The notes under the pieces are model-generated. The model was given only the letters and a program-made list of their open reading frames with translations. It was not told the DNA's origin and did no database searches. From NCBI GenBank assembly GCA_964371615.1, contig CAYJMS010000008.1:1-60682 (forward strand): a DNA stretch of 60,682 bases, read 5' to 3'. The stretch is from SpSt-333 sp964371615 (GTDB lineage Bacteria; Bacteroidota; Ignavibacteria; UBA10030; UBA8401). Within the stretch, counting starts at the first letter, position 1, and each line of letters starts with the position of its first letter. Made by a program: the position numbers and the translations under genes. Of this stretch, positions 44,901 through 52,421 are shown piece after piece.

Positions 44901-45074
44901 ATCCTCGGCCGTCGAGTGCGGACTCTGCTCAATGACTTCCGGGATGCAGGCACATACGAGATCGATTGGAACGGACGGGACGACAACGGCACCCCGGTCT
45001 CCAGCGGGCTGTATTTGTACCGATTCAGCAGCGAAGGAACAAACATTGTTAAAAAAATGATGTTGCTCAAGTAG
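41901..45074 (+). CDS. Giant T9SS cargo protein with Ca-binding-like loops (paralog A)
   Basis: 1057 residues: signal peptide (1-16), a large N-terminal domain shared with paralogs, and a C-terminal T9SS type A domain from about 970 (NFPNPFNPSTLIRFSM.. to the end, KKMMLLK). Three loops of the D-x-N-x-[DN]-G form lie near residues 161, 550 and 803 (DLNNNGKWDTG, DINKDGKLNPGEE, DLNANGICDHGEP), suggesting Ca2+ binding. Shared blocks with 45089 and 35504 include EWPGDLGAP and YGDQTLWCVYND. A surface or secreted enzyme/adhesin is inferred; no catalytic domain is recognised. Confidence 0.82.
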   Translation: MKKILPLLFFIALLRAAEVPRPNGGQSLQKSSIQGWKFFDFNNILCTINSSGPYADYLRTNSSGLFWPKGTSKTPVYTSGLWIVGKHQPTGLLRTAVQHYSTEFQPGLINETFNTTTNNISAVADPSSPRYRIYKLNKRNTAGSEPDYSEWPGDLGAPYNDLNNNGKWDTGIDTPRIYGDQTLWCVYNDGNYAQHTYAGMTKPMGIEVQTLYYGFNAPGPLSNTMFIKWKIINKSDAQYDSTFIGLFSDFDIGDYADDLDGYDSTLQLAYAYNGDDEDNSSSGYGSQQPACGTVFLGGNRGLSAYAYPLWINKDTSYTDPPLRTESHSSVAFNYLRGLKYDGTTNIDPLTNSPARFTFTGDPVTNSGWTRTSAGFGTGDVRSLLSLGPFTFAPGDTQEVNAAFVIAQGNDRFESVIRLRESTRLIKILHANNFVQPQQISTPAITADSVTLYIRVDGQYLNAQSIAITIESEWTDSVILSAELHDDGFNGDSVSSDMIFSKILTVPASPQPARINATIQDKNGIQWNWRDFGSHIPLSRLTITAPVIYSDDINKDGKLNPGEEIRLGFSVINQHPFRIQSVQFRAEQTVNFSSVNFDTVSANSIVANHYDPLNYNTYISVVVPADFAEPSIALPVRVSYADAVLWIDTLTIPVERSEQRISSPHHMQGRSGFHFDVIITDRSALKNHTYVLRGIDSGSINYGFQLKDSTANTMLIPNQPLMFDRKDFTANHQIPVIDGFKIRIASLPIYPAVDLQLEQPDSTGWLQMPYPFFYFDSWHEPSTVHFADMPKTVTKFSKQTGFTDLNANGICDHGEPYTFDLTDSMRTQKAYLYTNAKQFLGFITIPFAVFDISSFPSRKLDVVLFRYDTLDSTLRWGNRQDGIIVMATTYSHLGISYDSTKGGVNLLPALSGIQQMPFYYRFTARGQNGILSDTVNYFVDYTPQFSSRDVFTFNPTVIQISEPTAPSTYLLFQNFPNPFNPSTLIRFSMPNRSIATVTIYDILGRRVRTLLNDFRDAGTYEIDWNGRDDNGTPVSSGLYLYRFSSEGTNIVKKMMLLK

Positions 45075-45088
45075 TGAGATTGATTATC

Positions 45089-48000
45089 ATGAAAAAACTA
45101 ATTCCTCTTTTTCTCATTTGCACACTTTCACTCGTCGCACAAAAAGGAATTTTAAAAACAACTACTCCCAACCGCGCGGCTATACAAACGTGGCAGCAAT
45201 TTGACGGCAACCGGATCAACGCAACGATCAACAGCGCCGGTCCGTTTGCCGATTATCTGAAAACAAATTATGCCGGTCTTGAATGGCCGAAAGGAAGCGG
45301 TAAGACTGCAGTATACTCCGCCGGTATTTGGATCACCGGAAAGCACCGGGCTTCCGATTCGCTCCGCACTGCTGCGCAGATTTATAGTACGGAATACCAG
45401 CCTGGACCGATCCTAACGACATATAATACGGCAACAAACGACTCTACCGCCGCCGGAAATCCGCATGATCAACGCTACCGTGTCTATAAAATAAATAAAG
45501 AAGACAATGAAATTACCAACAACGATTATGCCGAATGGCCCGGGGACCTCGGCGCTCCGTTTATCGATATCAATAATAACGGCGTATGGGACAAAGGAAC
45601 AGATATTCCGAAGTTGACAGGAGACCAAACAGTATGGACAGTTTATAATGATCTTGATAAGACCGCACACTCACGCGTAGGACTAACCCCGCCGATGGGA
45701 ATTGAGGTACAGGCATCCTATTTCGGATACGATAAGATATCGTATCTGCAGGACATCATGTTTATGAAATGGCGTATCATCAATAAAAGCGACGCTGTGT
45801 ATGACAGCGTCCATTTTTCGATCTGGTCCGATACCGATATGGGAGTTGCCAACGACGATGTCATCGGTACGGATTCAATCCTCCACCTTATCTATACATA
45901 CAACGGAGATGAATTTGATGGAGGATCCAATGGATATGGAACACCGCCCCCTGCAAATGGCTTTACAATCCTGCAAGGTCCGGCTGTACCGGGTACACAG
46001 AAAGACAGTGTATTCATAAACGGGCGGTTCGTCCGGGGAATCAAATCCCTCCGGTCAACATCAGCGATCAGTTTTCTGGAAAATTCAGAATACACTAGCG
46101 ATCCGGTGCTCAGGTCGCCACATTTCGCCCGGACGGCATTTTATCTTCAAAACGGATTGAAATCATTTGGAACCCCAATCATCAGTCCTTTCACCGGCAA
46201 TCCTACGAAATATATGGTCTCGGGTGATCCCGTTACTGAAACCGGATGGACAGAAAAATATTGGGGATTGAGTCCTGGCGATAGGCGGTCGATGATTTCC
46301 GCCGGGCCGTTTACTCTCGCGGCCGGCGATACGCAGGAACTGTACGGCGCATTTGTCATGGCACGGGGAAAAGACCGGCTGAACAGTATTTCAGAACTAC
46401 GCACTGCAGTAAAGGCAGCGCAATCCATGCACCAATTCGGTTATCCTCCCGCGCCGTTTATCACCATCGATACGGTCGGAATGACTGAAACCCATGTGAC
46501 GCTGCATTGTTCAGCCGTCTTCGAAGGAATTCCCGCTGCGTACGGCAAACTCTATGTCTTTTCACCCGATACGCTCGGTTATCTCAGCAAATATTTTATC
46601 TTCGATGACGGGACGAACGGAGATATTACCGCCAACGACAAAAAATACAGCACTACAATTACTATCCCGAGGACGGCATCACCGTACAAGATCGATCTTA
46701 CTTTATACGGGAACGGAATCAATGATCGGTGGAATTCAATACTAAAATTCTCCACGGTAAAAGTACATCCTCTCTTGCCGGTAATTTATTCCGATAATCT
46801 TAACAACGACGGAAAAGTGAACGCCGGAGAAACTGTCCGGTTCGGAATTTCACTACAGAACGAGAACCGGTTCCGGCATACCGGTCTGGTGCTCGCGTCA
46901 ACGGCAAATTCCTTGTCCAGCTCGCTCCATTACGCTGAATTGCAGCCGAATGAAACGGTTTCCATTCCATACGATCCGGAAAATCCGGCGTCGTATATTT
47001 CATTCTCTCTCCCTCTTCATTATAGTGATGATCATTATACGCTCTCTGTAACAATAAGCGATTCACTGGGTAACTTTTGGCAGGACTCGGTCGTTTTTCC
47101 CGTGACAAAAATTCAAATGGATGTACCGATTGTTCAACGGGTGAACGGTTCGGGTAACGCATCATTCGAAATCGTGGTCACAGACCAATCGAAGATCAAG
47201 AACCACCAATATGTGATCTTCGGAATCGATTCGGCAGGCAGACCTTCATGCAGCATGTTTGGCGTAAAGGATTCCTCGACCGGATCCGTATTGTTATCGC
47301 ATATTCCGGCTTCAATGGCTTTTAATCAATCTCAAACTATTCCCGAGATCGATGGATTCAAAATATTTATCAATTCGATCGTCAAAGGAGTTACGATTTC
47401 GGAAGCATATCATGATACATCGGTTCAGTGGGTTACTTCAACTGCGTCGATCGATACTGCCGGCACCGTTTCAACTCTCCATTACGGCACGATACCTGAT
47501 ATTGAGTTCAGGTTTTCCAAAAAACTCGGATACAGCGATATCAATTCCAACGGCAAGTACGATCTTGGCGAACCGTACATTGTCGATTCCCTGAACACCG
47601 AACGGTCCCAGCGTGCATATTTCTACCGCCAGGTATCAGGACTCCCTTCATCAATGCATTTTGTCGGTTATATCATGGTTCCATTCTCTGTCTTTGAACA
47701 TTCCGCCGGCACAACGCGTCAATTGGCTGTTGTAATCATCGATAAGGACAAGAATAACCAATGGGATATCTATGCTCAAGTGACCGCAATGAATAATAAT
47801 GTGCTGGTATTTAACGATACGTACAATCCCGCCGGCACTCAGTATGACTCATCAAAAGGAGGGATCGATCTTTCGAGATCTCTGAGTTCAAATCTGCCGA
47901 TTCCGACGATGTACCGGATCACGTTTGGACCGGTCACAGGAACAGAGCCGTATTCAACGCACAGTACGCTGGAAATCAAGAACTCACATCCGTTTAGTGC

Positions 48001-48343
48001 TCAGGATGTTGTGGTGTTCAATCCAACCGTACTCACGAACGTTCGAACGGCCCCTGACGTACCGACATCATTTACGCTTGAACAGAATTTCCCGAATCCG
48101 TTCAATCCCAGCACAACCATTCGGTTTGCAGTTCCGAAACGGACTCAAGTAACTCTCACGGTCTACAATACACTCGGACAGCGTGTGGCAACATTGGTGA
48201 ACGAGGCAAAAAATGAAGGTTTTTATGCCATCCGGTGGAACGGAAGAAGCGACCAAGGATTTTCTGTTGCATCTGGAATGTACTTTTATCACATTACGGC
48301 TGGGAATTTTACCGCTTCACGAAAGATGTTGTTGATCAAATAA
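45089..48343 (+). CDS. Giant T9SS cargo protein with Ca-binding-like loops (paralog B)
   Basis: 1084 residues from the ATG at 45089; an in-frame GTG at 45074 overlaps the previous stop. The signal peptide ends near LVAQ. It parallels the upstream gene over most of its length, with loops at matching places (DINNNGVWDKG about 160, DNLNNDGKVNAGE about 569, DINSNGKYDLGEP about 816), plus DKDKNNQWD. The C-terminal T9SS domain (NFPNPFNPSTTIRFAV.. to KMLLIK) starts near 996. Clearly a tandem duplicate of paralog A, 14 nt away and co-transcribed; a terminator follows. Confidence 0.85.
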   Translation: MKKLIPLFLICTLSLVAQKGILKTTTPNRAAIQTWQQFDGNRINATINSAGPFADYLKTNYAGLEWPKGSGKTAVYSAGIWITGKHRASDSLRTAAQIYSTEYQPGPILTTYNTATNDSTAAGNPHDQRYRVYKINKEDNEITNNDYAEWPGDLGAPFIDINNNGVWDKGTDIPKLTGDQTVWTVYNDLDKTAHSRVGLTPPMGIEVQASYFGYDKISYLQDIMFMKWRIINKSDAVYDSVHFSIWSDTDMGVANDDVIGTDSILHLIYTYNGDEFDGGSNGYGTPPPANGFTILQGPAVPGTQKDSVFINGRFVRGIKSLRSTSAISFLENSEYTSDPVLRSPHFARTAFYLQNGLKSFGTPIISPFTGNPTKYMVSGDPVTETGWTEKYWGLSPGDRRSMISAGPFTLAAGDTQELYGAFVMARGKDRLNSISELRTAVKAAQSMHQFGYPPAPFITIDTVGMTETHVTLHCSAVFEGIPAAYGKLYVFSPDTLGYLSKYFIFDDGTNGDITANDKKYSTTITIPRTASPYKIDLTLYGNGINDRWNSILKFSTVKVHPLLPVIYSDNLNNDGKVNAGETVRFGISLQNENRFRHTGLVLASTANSLSSSLHYAELQPNETVSIPYDPENPASYISFSLPLHYSDDHYTLSVTISDSLGNFWQDSVVFPVTKIQMDVPIVQRVNGSGNASFEIVVTDQSKIKNHQYVIFGIDSAGRPSCSMFGVKDSSTGSVLLSHIPASMAFNQSQTIPEIDGFKIFINSIVKGVTISEAYHDTSVQWVTSTASIDTAGTVSTLHYGTIPDIEFRFSKKLGYSDINSNGKYDLGEPYIVDSLNTERSQRAYFYRQVSGLPSSMHFVGYIMVPFSVFEHSAGTTRQLAVVIIDKDKNNQWDIYAQVTAMNNNVLVFNDTYNPAGTQYDSSKGGIDLSRSLSSNLPIPTMYRITFGPVTGTEPYSTHSTLEIKNSHPFSAQDVVVFNPTVLTNVRTAPDVPTSFTLEQNFPNPFNPSTTIRFAVPKRTQVTLTVYNTLGQRVATLVNEAKNEGFYAIRWNGRSDQGFSVASGMYFYHITAGNFTASRKMLLIK

Positions 48344-48369
48344 TTTGCAGAACGAGTTTCGTTTAAAAG

Positions 48370-48411
48370 ACTATCTAATTTTATCGCCCAAAGGATTAGA
48401 TAGTTTTTTTT
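48370..48411 (+). terminator. Terminator after the T9SS pair
   Basis: ACTATCTAAT / ATTAGATAGT (10 bp, loop 15 nt) followed by eight T (48104-type run ending near 48411), 27 nt after the paralog B stop. Confidence 0.88.
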
Positions 48412-48443
48412 CACCGTTTTTGTCACCTATCATTGTAGGGGTC

Positions 48444-49412
48444 ATGTCCGACGAGCATCAACATAAAAAGAAATTGAATCCACCCACCGCCGAAGAGCGG
48501 ATGGCGTGGTTTGAGGAGTATAAAAAGGTCGGCAAGGTTCCGCTTGTCTGCGTAAAATTCGGCATCAGCCGAAAAACGTTTTACAAATGGTGGAAAATGT
48601 ACCGGAAGAACAACGGATCGATAGAGGGATTGAAAAACCGTTCGCGCCGGCCGCACTCCAATCCCCGGTCCACGCCGGACCATATTGTACAGCGGTTGAA
48701 GATGCTGCGTGAACAGACCGGTTTCGGACAGAAGCGTTTGCAATTGTATCTTTCCATCTGGTACGGCATCAACATAGCAGAGAATACAATCTGGAAGATA
48801 CTGCGGCGCAGCGGCGTGGATATGAAGGGAACGAAATCGAAGCAGCGGAAAATAAAATTAAGCGAAGCGGTTTTTCCCGGCGACCGGGTGATCGTGTTCG
48901 TAAAACAGTTTCTGCATCCGATCAACGGACAGATGCACTGGTATTACGCAGCAACGGATGAATGCACGCACCTCCGGGTCGGCAAGATCTACGGAAAGCA
49001 TTCGACATTGTCCGCGCTGGATTTCATCCAACACATCATTATGGCGTTTCCCTTTCCCATACACTACATTCACACGCCGCTGGACAACGCCTTTACCAGC
49101 GTCACGCTGACGCGGTCGAAAACCCACGCGTTCACGCAGAATCTCCGCCGGCTTGGAATCAAGCAATATGTGCCGACGCGGAGAAAGTTCGCATCAAAGT
49201 TGTACTACAAGCGGGTCAAATCGTACGATGCTCCCGACGGATTTCTTTCCCTGACGTACAATCAGGTCGTCGATGCCGAACGGACGATGAAAAACATGTT
49301 GACGGACTACAACAACAATCAGCCGCGGAAAGAGATCAATTTCATCACTCCGTTGCAGCGGCTGCGTCAGTTTGAACAGTTCAGTTCACTGGAACATTTT
49401 GTCACGGAATGA
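48444..49412 (+). CDS. IS481/integrase-core-like protein lacking two catalytic acids (probably domesticated)
   Basis: 322 residues from the ATG at 48444; the frame is open to 48345 but that start would lie inside the terminator. It has an N-terminal helix-turn-helix (about 30-55, FGISRKTFYKWWKMY), a second helical domain, and an integrase-like core. The usual IDVK Asp is replaced (VFVK, F152), the second Asp survives (PLDNA, D214) and the ERFH glutamate is absent (LYYKRV). No inverted repeats or target duplications are seen; only 12 nt separate it from the PPK2 stop. A DNA-binding role is inferred. Confidence 0.75.
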   Translation: MSDEHQHKKKLNPPTAEERMAWFEEYKKVGKVPLVCVKFGISRKTFYKWWKMYRKNNGSIEGLKNRSRRPHSNPRSTPDHIVQRLKMLREQTGFGQKRLQLYLSIWYGINIAENTIWKILRRSGVDMKGTKSKQRKIKLSEAVFPGDRVIVFVKQFLHPINGQMHWYYAATDECTHLRVGKIYGKHSTLSALDFIQHIIMAFPFPIHYIHTPLDNAFTSVTLTRSKTHAFTQNLRRLGIKQYVPTRRKFASKLYYKRVKSYDAPDGFLSLTYNQVVDAERTMKNMLTDYNNNQPRKEINFITPLQRLRQFEQFSSLEHFVTE

Positions 49413-49424
49413 CCGAACCGCCGG

Positions 49425-50300
49425 TTATTTCGTCTGATCTTCCTTCTCCAACATCTCACGCACTTTTATCAATTCTTTTTTGTGGTCTTCCGTCGGTTTC
49501 GGATAAGCGATATCCAGCGACCGGAGTTTCTTCGCAAAAATGTGCGCCACGGCAGCGCGGGTAAACCATTTATGATCTGCGGGTATGATGTACCACGGCG
49601 CCCATTTTGTACTGGTGTGGCTGAATGTATCCTCGTATGCTTCCATATACTGATCCCAGTACGCCCGTTCCTTCGCATCGTTAGCGGAGAACTTCCAATT
49701 TTTCTCCGGCGTTTCGATCCGTTTCAGGAAGCGCCTTTTTTGTTCGTCCTTCGAAACATTCAGGAAAAACTTCAGGATGTGGATTCCGTTACGGACCAGA
49801 TATCGCTCGAATTCATTGATGTCATGGTATCGTGCTTTCCAGAATTCCTTCCCGTCGGGCTGCGGAGGGAGTTTCTGTTTCTGCAATATTTCATTGTGGA
49901 CCCGAACGATCAACACTTCTTCATAATACGAACGGTTAAAAATGCCGAAGCGGCCACGTTCCGGAAGCGCCTTCATTGAGCGCCAGAGATAGTCGTGGTC
50001 CAGTTCTTCCGCCGACGGCGATTTAAAACTGTAGACCTGGCAGCCTTGCGGATTGATTCCCGACATGACATGCTTAATGGCGCCATCTTTTCCGGCGGCA
50101 TCCATTGCCTGGAATATCATCAGGACGGAATAGACATCGTGCGCATAGAGAATATCTTGAAATACCGCAATATCGTGGATATCCTTCTGCAGCAATGTTT
50201 CCGCTTTTTCTTTGTGTTTGAACGAACCGGTGGAGGCGGGATTGTAATGTGAAAGTGAAATCTTTTTGCCGGGTGGAACCAGAAATTCTTTGGTATTCAT
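49425..50300 (-). CDS. ppk2: Polyphosphate kinase 2 family protein (PPK2)
   Basis: 291 residues from the ATG at 50300, preceded by AGGAGG; a start 27 nt further upstream lacks a site. Walker A is at 65-73 (AMDAAGKDG), the lid/B region NRSYYEEVLIVRVH follows near 130-143, and the family segment FEWYLV-type FERYLVRNGIHILKFFLNVS is present as FERYLV with FLNVSKDEQ. It transfers phosphate from polyphosphate to nucleotides (or back). Which class (ADP-, AMP-phosphorylating) is not clear from sequence alone. Confidence 0.92.
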   Translation of the reverse strand: MNTKEFLVPPGKKISLSHYNPASTGSFKHKEKAETLLQKDIHDIAVFQDILYAHDVYSVLMIFQAMDAAGKDGAIKHVMSGINPQGCQVYSFKSPSAEELDHDYLWRSMKALPERGRFGIFNRSYYEEVLIVRVHNEILQKQKLPPQPDGKEFWKARYHDINEFERYLVRNGIHILKFFLNVSKDEQKRRFLKRIETPEKNWKFSANDAKERAYWDQYMEAYEDTFSHTSTKWAPWYIIPADHKWFTRAAVAHIFAKKLRSLDIAYPKPTEDHKKELIKVREMLEKEDQTK

Positions 50301-50553
50301 GTGATACCTCCTGAATTCCTCCTGCATTCATTGCGGGAGTCAGTATAGTTACTGTGTGTGATCCGGTAGCGTCACGTGATTCATCCTTCGTAATGGTTGG
50401 TTATTTGCGCCAATGTACCTATTGATTCCAGTAACAGCAAGGATGATTCGGACCAATCACCAGGGGAATATTTTGGAGAATGAAATTGCAGACAATCTAA
50501 TTTTTCCCTATATTTATAAGACGATTTAACAAATTATTCGCTTTTCAAGCAGT

Positions 50554-50608
50554 TTTTCAATTTCACAGTTCCACAATTTCAAAATTTATCAATTCCAGGG
50601 CGGGGTAG
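50554..50608 (+). repeat. 55-bp direct repeat, copy 1
   Basis: An exact copy of 50717-50771: an AT-rich stretch with 8-nt periodicity (CAATTTCA-like units) leading into the 5' end of a tRNA-Met gene (GGCGGGGTAG). Both copies stop at this tRNA start region, the second at the assembly gap. Confidence 0.85.
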
Positions 50609-50682
50609 CTCAGCTGGTTAGAGCGTCGGAATCATAATCTCCGCCAAAAAAACGGCGGATAAACTCCGGTCGTCGGTTCAAG
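50599..50682 (+). pseudogene. Damaged tRNA-Met-like gene with a hairpin insertion
   Basis: The first 41 nt match the 5' half of tRNA-Met(CAT) through the anticodon loop ATCATAA. The sequence then contains TCCGCC-A7-CGGCGGA (a hairpin) and resumes as CCGGTCGTCGGTTCAAG, near the T-arm start, before departing to unrelated DNA. It lacks the 3' T-arm and acceptor, so it cannot fold as a tRNA. It may be a decayed tRNA or an assembly chimera next to the gap. Confidence 0.7.
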
Positions 50683-50716
50683 AGAAATATTAATTTTGTG
50701 TTTCGAAGTTTTAAGC

Positions 50717-50771
50717 TTTTCAATTTCACAGTTCCACAATTTCAAAATTTATCAATTCCAGGGCGGGGTAG
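50717..50771 (+). repeat. 55-bp direct repeat, copy 2 (ends at the gap)
   Basis: Identical to 50554-50608; it ends with the tRNA-Met 5' end GGCGGGGTAG directly before the N run. Confidence 0.85.
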
Positions 50772-50935
50772 NNNNNNNNNNNNNNNNNNNNNNNNNNNNN
50801 NNNNNNNNNNNNNNNNNNNNNNNNNNNNNNNNNNNNNNNNNNNNNNNNNNNNNNNNNNNNNNNNNNNNNNNCTCAGCTGGTTAGAGCGTCGGAATCATAA
50901 TCCGTAGGTCGGCGGTTCAAGTCCGCCCCCCGCTA
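50762..50935 (+). tRNA. tRNA-Met(CAT), split by the scaffold gap
   Basis: Joining 50762-50771 (GGCGGGGTAG) to 50872-50935 gives an intact 74-nt tRNA: acceptor GGCGGGG / CCCCGCT, D-arm GCTC..GAGC, anticodon stem CGGA/TCCG with loop ATCATAA (CAT), T-arm GGCGG/CCGCC. No CCA is encoded. Elongator Met is favoured by the 5' GG; an initiator would begin CGC. The fit across the gap suggests the N run has no missing bases or that a repeat unit collapsed. Confidence 0.75.
50772..50871. other. Scaffold gap (100 N)
   Basis: Exactly 100 N. It lies at a repeated tRNA-Met start; the real length is unknown and may be zero or one or more repeat units. Confidence 0.98.
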
Positions 50936-50953
50936 CTTTCTTAACCCACAGTT

Positions 50954-50985
50954 GCCCAGGTTTCCCCTGGGCATTTGTGTTTTTA
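50954..50985 (+). terminator. Terminator after tRNA-Met
   Basis: GCCCAGG / CCTGGGC stem (50954-50960 with 50966-50972), loop TTTCC, followed by ATTTGTGTTTTT. It lies 18 nt after the tRNA. Confidence 0.85.
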
Positions 50986-51034
50986 AATGTTTTTACAAAA
51001 GGACAATTTCAATAATTCAACAATTATTTTTGAA

Positions 51035-51244
51035 TCATAATATTCTTCCGTTTAGAGCACTTCCTCCACCACGATTGGACATAAAGCAACTCACTGCTTC
51101 CCACCGGACGTGACTCACATCAGAAATATTTAATAGGTCTTTGAGAGGGGCAATGGACGATTGTCCCAGAACGACCAATGATTTTCTTGCTTCCTGACGC
51201 TTTACACCGTCCTTATTTTCCAGCAAGTCAATCAATGATTCCAA
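51035..51244 (-). pseudogene. HEAT-repeat gene fragment
   Basis: 69 residues. The first 53 read as a HEAT repeat (RQEARKSLVVLGQSSIAPL, then VRWEAVSCF), but the normal next helix is lost and the frame ends in unrelated residues. No good start site. It is probably the remnant of a longer HEAT protein such as the family of the 3477 anti-sigma tail, decayed in this AT-rich zone. Confidence 0.55.
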
Positions 51245-51605
51245 ATTATTGTCATTTTGTTTTTTTATTGCTCAATATTTTTCCTCTAAAGGAAATTGTA
51301 CAGCATCCCTCCTTTAATATAAAGGATGAACAGCGAACTGTTATTTTTTATATTACTGTGAATTCTGAAAAACCATAATCAATGTCATTCCAGGGAAAAA
51401 AGTGACGAAGGATCTCGTTTTCTGAGTAAATTCAAGTATGAGATTTCTCGCTTCGCTCGATATGACAAGCACATAATAGTTATTCAGATGTCTCTTCTAT
51501 TTTTGAGCCTCTGTTTTAAATATTGACTCCTCTATAGAACAATAACAATCGCCGTTCCACCTCAGACTCACCATCTTTTAGTTCACTCTTAAAAGAATCG
51601 TGATC
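51245..51605. other. AT-rich intergenic, one palindromic repeat
   Basis: 361 nt without a credible gene. It contains the inverted-repeat element at 51384-51468; otherwise AT-rich with no coding signal. Confidence 0.5.
51384..51468. repeat. Intergenic imperfect palindrome (TGTCAT..ATGACA)
   Basis: Starts TGTCATTCCAGG, ends CGATATGACA, with GAGATTTCTCGCTTCGCTCG inside. This composition (GAGATTTCTCGCTTCGCTCG next to ATGACA) is typical of small dispersed repeats in Bacteroidota-type genomes. Only one full copy is in the window. Confidence 0.5.
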
Positions 51606-51734
51606 TCATTGATTTTTACTGTATATCTTGACAATCACGACCACAAGCAGAACAATCACCAGTACTCCGATTATCGTCCAAATCCACATTCCTCCGCCCA
51701 TCCAGCCATTCATCCATTCACCAGAGTGATTCAT
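51606..51734 (-). CDS. 42-residue membrane peptide (Gly/Met/Trp-rich)
   Basis: Starts ATG at 51734, preceded by AAAGGA about 12 nt upstream, and ends TGA at 51606. The peptide reads MNHSGEWMNGWMGGGMWIW then a hydrophobic helix TIIGVLVIVLLVVVIVK and a short basic tail. Such short Met/Trp/Gly membrane peptides occur near metal-efflux genes, and this one is 1.2 kb from a copper-type cluster, though on the opposite strand. It is too short for routine gene finding. Confidence 0.65.
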   Translation of the reverse strand: MNHSGEWMNGWMGGGMWIWTIIGVLVIVLLVVVIVKIYSKNQ

Positions 51735-51901
51735 AATAACGATCCTTTCATTTCATTTTATCGTGATGCATTTTGTAATCACCTTTTTATTTTTCGCCCT
51801 TGCTCTTCATATCATTCATCAATGGACACTCCGACATTGATTGCTTGCTTATCTTCATAACTGCATCATATGTTTCATCATTATTTCTTCCATTTATTCT
51901 T

Positions 51902-52124
51902 TTATTTTACTTCCATTGTATCCACAACCACTTTGGCTTCCACTTCCGGATTAATCTCTCCGTAACGACATTTCGCTTCCGGGATTGTCGTGGGCTTATC
52001 GTTGTTAGTAATAATGAAACGATTAATCCCATAAATATAATTGGGACCAACCGATTCCTCCCCGCTTAAGTCCACAAGAAACTATCCATAAAGAAAGTGC
52101 AAATATTAGATCAATGAAAAGCAT
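51902..52124 (-). pseudogene. Frameshifted small lipoprotein gene
   Basis: An ATG at 52124 with AGAAGG 5 nt upstream opens a lipoprotein-like start (MLFIDLIFALSLWIVSCG). At the CTTAAGCGGGG stretch the frame must shift by one base: the +1 frame continues as SGEESVGPNYIYGINRF.. down to ..VDTMEVK and a stop at 51902. Removing the single C before GGGG joins them into about 73 residues. The good start and the coherent second half argue for a recent indel or a sequencing error. No family recognised. Confidence 0.6.
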
Positions 52125-52421
52125 ATAAACCTTCTATGTGGTAAAATGATACGCTATCCAACACACGAACTAAACACATCCCAACCAATGAAAAAGAAAT
52201 GCAAATTACAGAGGACTCTTTCATCCGTTGACAATGAAATCATTTTTTGCATTATGAGTAATTATACTTATTGCAGCATGGTGATGTTATAGACCAAAAG
52301 GATGAATAATGGATTAATCCTCTTTACCTGATTTGATTTTTAATTCATCTTTACTTTGTGGATGCAATGATGTAGATTTCTTTGTGCAGAAAGAGATACG
52401 GGAACGATTAGGGTCAATTCA
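52125..52421. other. AT-rich intergenic with no gene
   Basis: 297 nt between divergent genes. A TTGACA-like box at 52228 with a poor partner 17 nt later could be a promoter for the copper-type cluster; otherwise nothing recognised. Confidence 0.35.

Noticed and set aside
48345..48443. N-terminal extension of the transposase-like protein
   Set aside because: The stretch contains the terminator of the T9SS pair and has no ribosome-binding site; the ATG at 48444 fits better.
50696..50907. Open frames reading through the N run
   Set aside because: Artefact of translating N; the flanks are tRNA and AT-rich repeat.
51600..51860. An 86-codon plus-strand frame
   Set aside because: Antisense to the small minus-strand genes at 51606-51734; composition is non-coding.
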